NCBI GenBank assembly: GCA_947073545.1
Contig: CAMTMP010000007.1
Span: forward strand, 62,001-126,000
Length of the DNA: 64,000 nt
Source: an uncultured bacterium
GTDB lineage: Bacteria; Bacillota; Clostridia; Lachnospirales; Lachnospiraceae
Direction of reading: 5' to 3'
Numbering within the stretch: position 1 is the first letter of the stretch; each line of letters begins with the position of its first letter. The translations under genes were made by a program, and so were the position numbers. The notes below the pieces were generated by a model, which was not told the DNA's origin, did not search any database, and saw nothing but the letters and a program-made list of their open reading frames with translations. Shown here in pieces: positions 28,777-35,885 of the stretch.

Positions 28777-29826
28777 TTATAAAATATCAATAATCTCATC
28801 CACCTTGTAATCTCTTACAGCTTCTCTCCCCACAGTATCATCAAAGTACACAGCAGAAATACCTTCCCCATTGGTTCTTTTAGCCACAATGTTTTCTGCT
28901 GTAAATTGCTCCCCACAACATATTTTGCGGCTTGCAACAATACACTTTTGCAATGATTTTCTCGTCATCTGTTCAGAACACGTGGGCATCTTTACGCCAT
29001 CTCCCAAATACTTTTCAACTCGTCTGATATCCGTCACAAGCCGTTTAAGTTCTTCGGGTGTTACTGATGCCTTGTGATCCGGCCCCTCCATATTTTTATC
29101 AAGTGTAAAATGCTTTTCTATCACTTTCGCGCCAACAGCCACCGCAAATGGAGATGCGCCAACCCCCTGTGTGTGATCTGAATACCCGACCAAAACATCA
29201 AACGCATCCCGAAAGGTACGAATCACATTTACGTTCGCCTCTGTATCTCGGATCGGATAATTTGCTGTACATTGCAATAAAACAACATCCCTGTTTATTG
29301 GATATATCGCTTCCAGAGCCCGTCGCACTTCCTCTTGGTAACACATACCCGCTGACAGGATAATCGGCCTCCCCTTCTCCGCCACCTGTCTCAAAAACTG
29401 GATATTAGTCAAATCCGTAGCTGCTACTTTAAAAGCAGATACTCCCATCTCATCTAGTTCGTCAAGGCTTGCCTTTTCGAACGGTGTGGAGAGAAACATA
29501 ATATTTTTTTCTTTACAATATTGCATCAATTCCTGAGTCTGTACCCGGGTAATTTCCAAGCGTTTTAACATTTCGTATTGCGTTTCGCTGCTACTGGTTG
29601 TCACGCTCTGGTATGGCGCTTTCCTTACATTTTTTAAAATTAAATTATCCGCCTTAAATGCCTGAAATTTTACCGCATTCACGCCAGCTTCTACTGCCGT
29701 ATCAATCATTTTTTTTGCAAGCGTCATATCTCCGTTATGATTGACGCCCGCCTCCGCAACGATAAACGTTGATGAACTGTCAGAAATCGTATAATTACCA
29801 ATTTTAATCTCTCTATTGAATCTCAT
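28777..29826 (-). CDS. NeuB-like nonulosonic acid synthase (sialate/legionaminate/pseudaminate type)
   Basis: 349 aa. FIVAEAGVNHNGDM, AVKFQAFKADNL, FLSTPFEKASLDEL and VGYSDHTQG are NeuB TIM-barrel motifs; the last 60 residues (KSLQKCIVASRKICCGEQFT) are the SAF antifreeze-like domain. Condenses an amino hexose with phosphoenolpyruvate. The exact product cannot be read from sequence. GGAGG before ATG. With the cytidylyltransferase at 13964 it defines the nonulosonate character of the glycan. Confidence 0.93.
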   Translation of the reverse strand: MRFNREIKIGNYTISDSSSTFIVAEAGVNHNGDMTLAKKMIDTAVEAGVNAVKFQAFKADNLILKNVRKAPYQSVTTSSSETQYEMLKRLEITRVQTQELMQYCKEKNIMFLSTPFEKASLDELDEMGVSAFKVAATDLTNIQFLRQVAEKGRPIILSAGMCYQEEVRRALEAIYPINRDVVLLQCTANYPIRDTEANVNVIRTFRDAFDVLVGYSDHTQGVGASPFAVAVGAKVIEKHFTLDKNMEGPDHKASVTPEELKRLVTDIRRVEKYLGDGVKMPTCSEQMTRKSLQKCIVASRKICCGEQFTAENIVAKRTNGEGISAVYFDDTVGREAVRDYKVDEIIDIL

Positions 29827-29851
29827 AATAGTCCTCCACCTCAGAGCTGCA

Positions 29852-31213
29852 CTATGGGCACTGTATCATTACCGACATTTCTGCCTCCTCGCACAACTGC
29901 ACCACCGAACTCTGATCCCCATAATATGCATCAGAAATCCCCACCGCCCGGTCCAGATCCGCCGAGTCATCATAGATTCCCCAGCCTTCCGCAATATACC
30001 GCTCGCGCAGCTTCTTATACCCTTCCCAAAGCTGCGGCCTCATGGACTCAATCGTCGCCTGGATCAGCGGGTGCGGCCTCCAGAGAAGCGCCACAGTATC
30101 TTTATTTTCCTTAAAGCACTCAAACACCGACTCCATCTTTTTCAGCATATTTTCATCATGAACCAATATCGCGCTCACGCTGGTATTGTAGAAAATAATC
30201 TTCTTCCAGCTTCCGTCCGGCTTTTCAATCACCTTCAGCCACTCCGCCGGAATCTCCAAATCCTCTTTTTTCATATTTAAAACTTTATCAACTTTCGGAG
30301 AACCAAGCCCAAGAAACTTCTTTTCTAAGAATTTCCTGTCTACATGCTCGCCCGGAAGTCCCATCTCTTTTGCTTCTTTCAGATATTCATTGATATAAAT
30401 CTGGCGCATCTTTTCAGACTGCACGACTACCCGGTGCGCATAAATCGTCCCCGGCGTAAAACAGAAATGCTTCATACCATCGATTTTGTCCTGATCATCA
30501 GGCTCTATCTCAGTTAATAAGAAATAAGGAATATACACTAACTTGTCAGTGAAATTTCTCAGGTTTTTTGAATAAAAATAGGGGTGCACACTGGTCACAT
30601 GGTTGCACTCATCATAAGGATTATGAATATAGATTAGATCCGGCCTGCGCTCTTCCAAATCATACTCGTCATACCGGGTAATCGGCACATACTCCGGATA
30701 CAAGTCTCCCTCGTAATGTTCCTCCCTGAAACTCCCGTCCGGATTCTTATCAAAATAGGGAATCGGAATCACATAAGCATCACAGTTAGGGTCTTCATCT
30801 GCCGCCCTCCACACACTCTCCAAGGAATCCCACATAGATGCTTTATATGGAAGAAACACAACCTCCTTTTTGTCGTCAGGCAGATCATATTTGATGCCAT
30901 TCCGCAGGCTGGTTAATTGTTTCTGGATTTTCTTTGATACTTTCCTACATGCATTTTCATCAGACAGGCTCTCGCTCATCTGATAGATATTTTCACAATA
31001 ATCCTCAAGCGTGTGCACAAGTGGCGCAAATTTTTCATCTAGGGTGTCTATGTAAGTGCCAAGGGCAATTGCAGACTCCTGACACTGCACCAACGCTTCC
31101 GCCACTCTCTTCGGACTAGACACAGCGGTTTTCACAATGGCATCGTTGGCACGAAGCAGCGTATCCACAGTCTGAAGCATATCTCTTTTTCTGTATCTCT
31201 CCACCACTGCCAC
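29852..31213 (-). CDS. CDP-glycerol glycerophosphotransferase-like GT-B protein
   Basis: 453 aa with the start taken as GTG 31213 (ATG 31180 also possible). N-terminal 120 residues are helical; the rest shows VVFLPYKASMWDSLESVW and, near the C-terminus, LLWRPHPLIQ and ISDAYYGDQSSVVQL, a pattern of CDP-glycerol:polyglycerophosphate transferase-like proteins. First biosynthetic gene of the operon after the tnpB-like/ncRNA head. Codon usage looks GC-richer than the genes after it, so it may have a separate origin. Predicts a phosphoglycerol- or polyol-phosphate-like step, by analogy. Confidence 0.6.
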   Translation of the reverse strand: MAVVERYRKRDMLQTVDTLLRANDAIVKTAVSSPKRVAEALVQCQESAIALGTYIDTLDEKFAPLVHTLEDYCENIYQMSESLSDENACRKVSKKIQKQLTSLRNGIKYDLPDDKKEVVFLPYKASMWDSLESVWRAADEDPNCDAYVIPIPYFDKNPDGSFREEHYEGDLYPEYVPITRYDEYDLEERRPDLIYIHNPYDECNHVTSVHPYFYSKNLRNFTDKLVYIPYFLLTEIEPDDQDKIDGMKHFCFTPGTIYAHRVVVQSEKMRQIYINEYLKEAKEMGLPGEHVDRKFLEKKFLGLGSPKVDKVLNMKKEDLEIPAEWLKVIEKPDGSWKKIIFYNTSVSAILVHDENMLKKMESVFECFKENKDTVALLWRPHPLIQATIESMRPQLWEGYKKLRERYIAEGWGIYDDSADLDRAVGISDAYYGDQSSVVQLCEEAEMSVMIQCP

Positions 31214-31289
31214 CCTCTTTCTGCTTCGGCTCTTACCCGCCGTGCCAGCTCGATTCCGCTTTGCTTCATCTCGCTGCTGGCTTTCGCCC

Positions 31290-31627
31290 TATAGTCTCGG
31301 GTAAGAACAGAAAAGTGTCTGCAAGCTGCCATTTTCTGTTCTTACCCGAGACTGCACGGCTCATTTAACAAGGCATATTGGTCACCCAAACAGGTGATGC
31401 GGAAATCCGCTTCGCTCCCGGTACGTCTTCTTCTCAGAAGTTCCCAAGGGTCCTGGCATACCCAATACCCGGTCTAAACCGGCTTCTAATGCCGTTTGGC
31501 GTTACGGTTTCGAATACCGCAAATTCGTTTCGCCTTTTAATCAAAAGAAATTTCCCACAGTCCTACTCCCAAGCCCGGTTTTGGTAAAATGCTCCCTCCA
31601 GGAAACATTCATCTGTGAAAGCCTTCA
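31290..31627 (-). ncRNA. Candidate guide (omega-like) RNA of the tnpB-like gene
   Basis: A 400-bp gene-free stretch immediately 3' of the tnpB-like stop. Read on the minus strand it has a dense series of short hairpins: CGGT/ACCG, GCC-AAAC-GGC, CCGGT-TTAG-ACCGG, GCGGA/TCCGC and TCACC-TGTTTG-GGTGA, ending in the 22-bp hairpin at 31293-31353. TnpB guide RNAs lie exactly here, overlapping or following the gene's 3' end, with the guide at the RNA's 3' side. Boundaries and guide cannot be fixed by eye. Confidence 0.5.
31293..31353. repeat. Perfect 22-bp inverted repeat with 17-nt loop
   Basis: Left arm 31293-31314 begins AGTCTCGGGTAAGAACAG; right arm 31332-31353 is its exact reverse complement; the loop is 31315-31331. 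Neither side is followed by a T-run, so it is not an ordinary terminator. The core TCTTACCCG recurs once more at about 31231 (GGCTCTTACCCGCCGTGCC). It may be the 3' part of the guide RNA or a transposon-end relic. Confidence 0.85.
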
Positions 31628-32932
31628 TTATGATCTTGCCTGCCCGCGTTTTAGGGCATTCTTCGCCGCATTCTCTCTCTCGGAAAGTTTTGCGCCACAG
31701 GCTTTACAGGAAAAAACAGCATTCCCCTTTTCCCCAATTGCGCCACACTGGCTGCATTCTCTACTGATGTCTTTTCCAAACACTTCTATCAAATGAATGG
31801 ACTGTTCCTTACATTTCTGGTTCAGTCGGTTTCTCACATATCCTCTCTGCCACATGTTGACAGAGCTATTGATTCTTTTATTGACACCTGCTTTAGAACT
31901 TTGCGGCAATTTGGGAAGATAGATGACTGCCGGTTTCTCTGTTCGCAGCATCCGGTTAATTTCTGCATTAATATAAGTATGCAAAGCCTCTTCCAGTCTC
32001 TCCCTGCCCGCTGTATACTTTTTTCTGCCGGGATTTTTCTCCTTATTCTTGCGATATCGAATGTTGCCCTCCCTGACATACTCCGAAAGGGCATACTGAT
32101 AATCACTGTATTTATCCCCGTAAATGCTGCCACTGTCTGTCACAAACATAGTGCGGATTCCCACTGCCAGCCCGATTTCCCTGCGATAATCCTCATGCTG
32201 CCTGACTCTCATCTCTACCGGTGCATGGATCACTACATTTCCCTCGCCGGGAAAAATACGAACATAGAGCTGTTTCGCATAACGGTTATTGTCTGTGAGC
32301 GGTATAAAAACCCGCTTTCTCTTTTCTTTTATGGCAAGATAGATGCCGTGGTCATCGTAACGATACGCTTTCTTGGATATGGAAAACCCGTCCACGGCAT
32401 CTGTATGCATTTTCCTCAAATGCCTGCGCACCTGTCTGCGCAAGTACTGGTTCAGGCGTTTCTCCTCCACGCCCGCCCGCACTTCCTGAAATGTTTTTTC
32501 CCATGCCTCGGAGAGCTGTAATTCTTTTTCCAGAAGAATTGCTTCAAAGCAATCACTCTGTTTCATGACAAACCGCAGATAATGTCTGTCCTCCGGCGAC
32601 AGGTTCTCATTTTCCCGAATACACTTCTCAATTCTGCTCTTGGTCTGCGTCCATTGATTCTTGATATCGCCCAGCGCGTCAAAAACCGCCAGATAAAAAT
32701 AAACTGAAGGCAGACCGAGACTCGCCCGCAAGCCGCTCGCCGTCATTTCATTCTGTACCGTATAACCGGGATAAATTTTAGGCAGGCTTTTCATTCCGCC
32801 ATAACGTTGATACACGTAATTTTTGACTGCTCTGTAATCCTTTGCGATCTCCTGCAGCTTTCGCATATCGGTTTCAGGGATGGGTTCCCTATTATATTGG
32901 CGGACTGTCTTACATATGGTACTTGACGGCAT
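31628..32932 (-). CDS. TnpB-family protein, probably nuclease-dead RNA-guided DNA binder
   Basis: 434 aa. The OrfB/TnpB architecture is clear: N-terminal helical region, RuvC-like half, and C-terminal zinc ribbon CSQCG...CKACG followed by ERENAAKNALKRG. But the RuvC-I block reads REIGLAVGIRTMF where active enzymes have GIDxG; RuvC-II reads AVIYLPKLP instead of xxxEdL; RuvC-III reads SERENAA instead of DRDxNAA. All three catalytic acids thus appear lost while length and zinc ribbon stay intact. No TnpA (Y1 or serine transposase) is nearby. This fits domesticated TnpB-like repressors (TldR-type) rather than a transposon. First gene of the glycan operon; next to the invertible promoter segment. 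Confidence 0.75.
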   Translation of the reverse strand: MPSSTICKTVRQYNREPIPETDMRKLQEIAKDYRAVKNYVYQRYGGMKSLPKIYPGYTVQNEMTASGLRASLGLPSVYFYLAVFDALGDIKNQWTQTKSRIEKCIRENENLSPEDRHYLRFVMKQSDCFEAILLEKELQLSEAWEKTFQEVRAGVEEKRLNQYLRRQVRRHLRKMHTDAVDGFSISKKAYRYDDHGIYLAIKEKRKRVFIPLTDNNRYAKQLYVRIFPGEGNVVIHAPVEMRVRQHEDYRREIGLAVGIRTMFVTDSGSIYGDKYSDYQYALSEYVREGNIRYRKNKEKNPGRKKYTAGRERLEEALHTYINAEINRMLRTEKPAVIYLPKLPQSSKAGVNKRINSSVNMWQRGYVRNRLNQKCKEQSIHLIEVFGKDISRECSQCGAIGEKGNAVFSCKACGAKLSERENAAKNALKRGQARS

Positions 32933-32968
32933 ATCGCTGTTCTTTGCTCTCCGGCTTATCTAATAACT

Positions 32969-32993
32969 TTCGCAGAATTGGGTATTCTGCGAA
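32969..32993 (+). repeat. Left inversion site (palindromic arms, centre TGGGT)
   Basis: Arms TTCGCAGAAT and ATTCTGCGAA flank a 5-nt asymmetric centre TGGGT. The whole 25 bp is the exact reverse complement of 34584-34608. Two 10-bp half-sites around a short crossover region is the standard layout of a tyrosine recombinase core site. It lies 37 bp upstream of the tnpB-like ATG. Confidence 0.85.
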
Positions 32994-33029
32994 TTTTTCC
33001 TCGTCTTCCCTGAAAATAAGGAATTTTTC

Positions 33030-34172
33030 CTATTGCTGACCACATAACTGACCATAATCAGCGGAGAGAGCATTGATGTATTTCCGTTTCGTATCCATGC
33101 TGGGATGCACATATCTGTTCAAAGTAATCTGCACATTGGAATGTCCCAGAATTTCGCTGAGGCTTTTGACATCCATTCCACTATCAATACAGTTTGTGGC
33201 AAAGGTATGCCTCAAGATATGAAAGTTATAATTAGGGGCATTGATTCTTTTTAGATATTTTTTAAAATGGTTTTGATAAGTCCGCGGTTCCATCGGTTTA
33301 TTATTCTTCAGGACATATACATTCCCGTCTTGATGAAACTTAGTGAGAAGAGATAACATTGTGTCTGATATGGGAACTTCCCTTTTAGAGAAAACGCTTT
33401 TAGGAGGCGTTTCTAAAAGAACGGTTTTTGTCGAACCCTCCTTACTTTCAATTCTCTGTACGGTTCTATTGACGTGAAGCAATCCTTTTTCCTGATCTAT
33501 ATCGTCCCACTTTAATGAGCATATTTCTCCCAATCGAAGCCCGGTAAAAAGACAAAGATAGATTCCTGCCTTGGAAATGTCCATGTCACTACAGAGAAAT
33601 TGTATTAACCGGGCCTGCTCCGTGCGATTCATAATTTCAATCGCAGGCAGTCTCTTGTGCAGAGAACTGCTTGTAATAATCGGCATGGGATAACCGTACT
33701 GTTTTTCAGCATAGTGCATAGTCTGTTTGATGGCGGCAAGGACACTTTGCCTAGTGGAATCAGATACTTCCAATACAGCTATCTGCGCTTGAATGTGACT
33801 GTTGGACATTCGGGAAAGTTTGTCGGTAGAAAAAAGAGACTGGATATGACAAGTATAAAGCTTTTTATATTTAATATAAGTAGAGTGTTTTCTGTTCTGA
33901 GCCACCTCATCCAGCCATTCCTCCATAAGCGCGCAAAAATTAGTATCGCAGATCTGTAGCTGCAGTCTGCCGTTTTTCTGAGAATTTTGCAGGATAGGGA
34001 CATCTGTTCTATTTAATAGATACATCTTGGCAGTGAGTTTTTCTTTCACTTCACTGTAAGATTTTCCATAAATAGATAAATATCGTTTCCGGCCGTCTTC
34101 AGAAATTATCTGATATCTTCCTTCCCACCTTCCATCTGTACGTTTTCTTATGTTATCACCTCGTCTTGGCAT
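33030..34172 (-). CDS. Tyrosine site-specific recombinase (integrase family)
   Basis: 380 aa. N-terminal arm-type domain (RKRTDGRWEGRYQ), SAM-like core-binding region about 85-140, catalytic domain with Arg in TGLRLGEICSLKW, HILRHTFAT (His-x-x-Arg), GHSNVQ, and nucleophile Tyr in TLNRYVHPS. All catalytic residues are present. AGGAG precedes the ATG. As it is located inside the inverted-site pair it is the natural invertase for it, like Mpi/Tsr-type promoter inverters. Its own promoter may be TTGTCA/TATATT around 34200-34230 on the minus strand (19-nt spacer, weak). Confidence 0.92.
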   Translation of the reverse strand: MPRRGDNIRKRTDGRWEGRYQIISEDGRKRYLSIYGKSYSEVKEKLTAKMYLLNRTDVPILQNSQKNGRLQLQICDTNFCALMEEWLDEVAQNRKHSTYIKYKKLYTCHIQSLFSTDKLSRMSNSHIQAQIAVLEVSDSTRQSVLAAIKQTMHYAEKQYGYPMPIITSSSLHKRLPAIEIMNRTEQARLIQFLCSDMDISKAGIYLCLFTGLRLGEICSLKWDDIDQEKGLLHVNRTVQRIESKEGSTKTVLLETPPKSVFSKREVPISDTMLSLLTKFHQDGNVYVLKNNKPMEPRTYQNHFKKYLKRINAPNYNFHILRHTFATNCIDSGMDVKSLSEILGHSNVQITLNRYVHPSMDTKRKYINALSADYGQLCGQQ

Positions 34173-34258
34173 ATGTAGCTCTCCTTTCTGACCACTTTTT
34201 TGACCACAAATATACCATTAATAACAGTTTGAGTGACAAAATATGACAAAATTTTACA

Positions 34259-34471
34259 TTGAGTTTAGCGGAATTGTTTTTTGCTCACAATTTCTATGAT
34301 TTTGAATCAACCAACACAATAGAAAAGCAGGAGATTCTAAACCGGTTTCTCCGGCAGAGCAGGAGGAAAAATTATGAGCTATGTATGACACAGAAAAGTG
34401 GAATTTATGAAGATCTATATCTTGACTTTATAGAATTTAGAAAAGATTATAGTTTTAATACCAAAAGATGA
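34259..34471 (+). other. Small open frame, possible gene remnant
   Basis: 70 codons from a TTG with no ribosome site. The peptide (LAELFFAHNFYDFEST..., rich in charged residues) looks protein-like but matches nothing I know. It lies upstream of the outward promoter and inside the invertible segment, and the remaining 34173-34583 sequence has no other gene. Could be a decayed gene or chance. Confidence 0.25.
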
Positions 34472-34494
34472 CAGCACTGTCTATCGAAGTAAAA

Positions 34495-34523
34495 TTGACA
34501 AACACCCTTATGTAGAGTATAAT
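34495..34523 (+). promoter_or_regulatory. Consensus sigma-A promoter inside the invertible segment
   Basis: TTGACA at 34495-34500, 17-nt spacer, TATAAT at 34518-34523: both hexamers are perfect. Predicted start is near 34530, about 54 nt before the right inversion site. No gene follows it on this strand before the antisense end of the histidine kinase gene, so in this orientation it appears to drive nothing useful. Confidence 0.85.
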
Positions 34524-34583
34524 TTGTGTCGATACATAACTTGCAGACAGTTAGGTTACAATTTTGCATGACTGCTATAGTTT

Positions 34584-34614
34584 TTCGCAGAATACCCAAT
34601 TCTGCGAATTTTTT
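34584..34614 (+). terminator. Right inversion site doubling as intrinsic terminator
   Basis: 25-bp site 34584-34608 (arms TTCGCAGAAT/ATTCTGCGAA, centre ACCCA) followed by a T-run (34609-34614). On the plus strand this is a 10-bp stem, 5-nt loop and U-tract, so transcripts from the outward promoter should end here. On the minus strand at the left site the hairpin is followed by AAAGTTATT, without a U-tract, so read-through is expected there. Confidence 0.7.
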
Positions 34615-34622
34615 AGTTACTC

Positions 34623-35885
34623 CTATCCCTTCACCCCGCGAAGCGTTATCAGGCAGTACCCTCCTCCTTCCTCCCCATTCCCAAAACGAATCTTCCCGCC
34701 ATGCGCCATAATAATTTTCTTCACGATTTCCAAGCCACGGATGTTCTCCCCCGGCGAATCCTTCTTTCTGCTGCGCAGACGGCGCAGCACTTCTTCCGAG
34801 TAACCCACGCCATCATCTTCCAAACGGATATAACATTTTTGCTTTTCCTGCCACATGGCAACCCGAATTTTTACTAGTTCTCTCTTGCCGCTGTGTTTCA
34901 TACTATTATTGATCAGGTTGCGAAATACCCTCACAAAAAGCTGTCTGTCGGCTTTTACGCACAACTGCTCTGCATCCGGCTCTATCCGCATGTCTATCTC
35001 CAGTTGTCCCGGCACGGAATCATTCAGAAAGGACACGGCAACACTCCTGACAATCTCCGCGGGCCGCACTTTTTCTTTCCGCAGCGCCTGCATGGAATAT
35101 TCCAGTTGGGAGGTCAAATTTAAATCCGCAATCAGTTCTTTCATAACCACACTCTGATGCCGAATCACAGCCGCCTGCTGCCTGGCTTCTCCCGGCAATC
35201 CCTCACTGTGTTCCAAAGTATCGGCATATCCCATCACAACAGACAGGGGCGTGCGGATATCGTGGGAAATACCGGCAATCCACTCAATGCGCGCCCGTTC
35301 CCTGTTCCTTGTAAACCGTTTTGTAAAGACGAAAGCCAACGCCACAATCCATATAAAATTAATAAGAAAGAATGCCAGCATCGTCCGTTCGACGAAATAC
35401 ATCCATGGAATGGAAAATTCTATATTGTATTTCCACATTGTTTCCTTCTGCATACCCACGACCATAATCCTGTCATCCCAAGCACGCATCTGCACCGGAT
35501 ATCCTTCCAGATACCATTTGCTCATGCGGGCAATGTCTGCGCTGTTGTACTCATCTTTCAACTCTTCCGGTTTTCGGACACTCCAGACCACCCGTCCATT
35601 CTCGTCGAGGAGCATCGCCCACTGATCCTTCTGCTCGAACTCCTCCTCCATCTCCCTGTCAAGCGTGTAGCCGTCCTGCACAGGTGTTAACGACTCCATA
35701 ACCCTTCCCCCGTAAATATACACGGAATCCGTGTTCACATAGACCACCGCCGCTGATACCAGAAGCACGATATTGAGTATACAGGTCAGGGCAGCAACAC
35801 TAAAAACCGCCAATACGGCGTAAATCAAAAACCGCGGTGCTTTTCTATAATTATAATATATCCGTTCTCTTTTAAATTGCCTCAT
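34623..35885 (-). CDS. Sensor histidine kinase, VanS-like
   Basis: 420 aa from ATG 35885, which overlaps the regulator stop (ATGA); a longer frame exists but starts inside the regulator. TM1 about residues 17-45, extracellular loop, TM2 about 160-185, phospho-acceptor His in ISHDIRTPLSVVMGYAD, and N, G1 and G2 boxes (NNSMKHSG, EDDGVGYS, RGLEIVKKII). Likely senses a cell-envelope antibiotic or lantibiotic, as it is paired with an immunity-type ABC transporter at 38859-41329. Confidence 0.9.
   Translation of the reverse strand: MRQFKRERIYYNYRKAPRFLIYAVLAVFSVAALTCILNIVLLVSAAVVYVNTDSVYIYGGRVMESLTPVQDGYTLDREMEEEFEQKDQWAMLLDENGRVVWSVRKPEELKDEYNSADIARMSKWYLEGYPVQMRAWDDRIMVVGMQKETMWKYNIEFSIPWMYFVERTMLAFFLINFIWIVALAFVFTKRFTRNRERARIEWIAGISHDIRTPLSVVMGYADTLEHSEGLPGEARQQAAVIRHQSVVMKELIADLNLTSQLEYSMQALRKEKVRPAEIVRSVAVSFLNDSVPGQLEIDMRIEPDAEQLCVKADRQLFVRVFRNLINNSMKHSGKRELVKIRVAMWQEKQKCYIRLEDDGVGYSEEVLRRLRSRKKDSPGENIRGLEIVKKIIMAHGGKIRFGNGEEGGGYCLITLRGVKG

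Larger units (their letters stand above)
32969..34608. mobile_element. Predicted invertible DNA segment with its own recombinase
   Basis: 1640 bp bounded by the two oppositely oriented 25-bp sites. Contains the integrase gene, a small open frame, and a consensus promoter 61 bp inside the right site, pointing outward to the right. Inversion would map the -10 box to about 33054-33059 on the minus strand, giving a leader of about 115 nt to the tnpB-like ATG and then the glycan genes. Orientation in this assembly puts that promoter away from the operon. Confidence 0.75.

Noticed and set aside
31132-31332. 66-codon minus-strand frame across the hairpin
   Set aside because: It runs through the inverted repeat into the antisense-free start of the next gene in another frame and has no clear ribosome site; explained better as RNA/hairpin sequence.
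31293-31353. 22-bp hairpin as an intrinsic terminator
   Set aside because: No T-run on either strand after the stem.
31628-32932. An active IS605/IS607 transposon
   Set aside because: No TnpA gene, no convincing left end, and RuvC acids appear lost; only the hairpin downstream might be an old end.
32969-34608. Reading the 25-bp sites as attL/attR of a small integrative element
   Set aside because: Because the arms are palindromic they look like direct repeats too, but the 5-nt centres are reverse complements (TGGGT/ACCCA), which favours inversion over excision. The segment carries no element genes other than the integrase.
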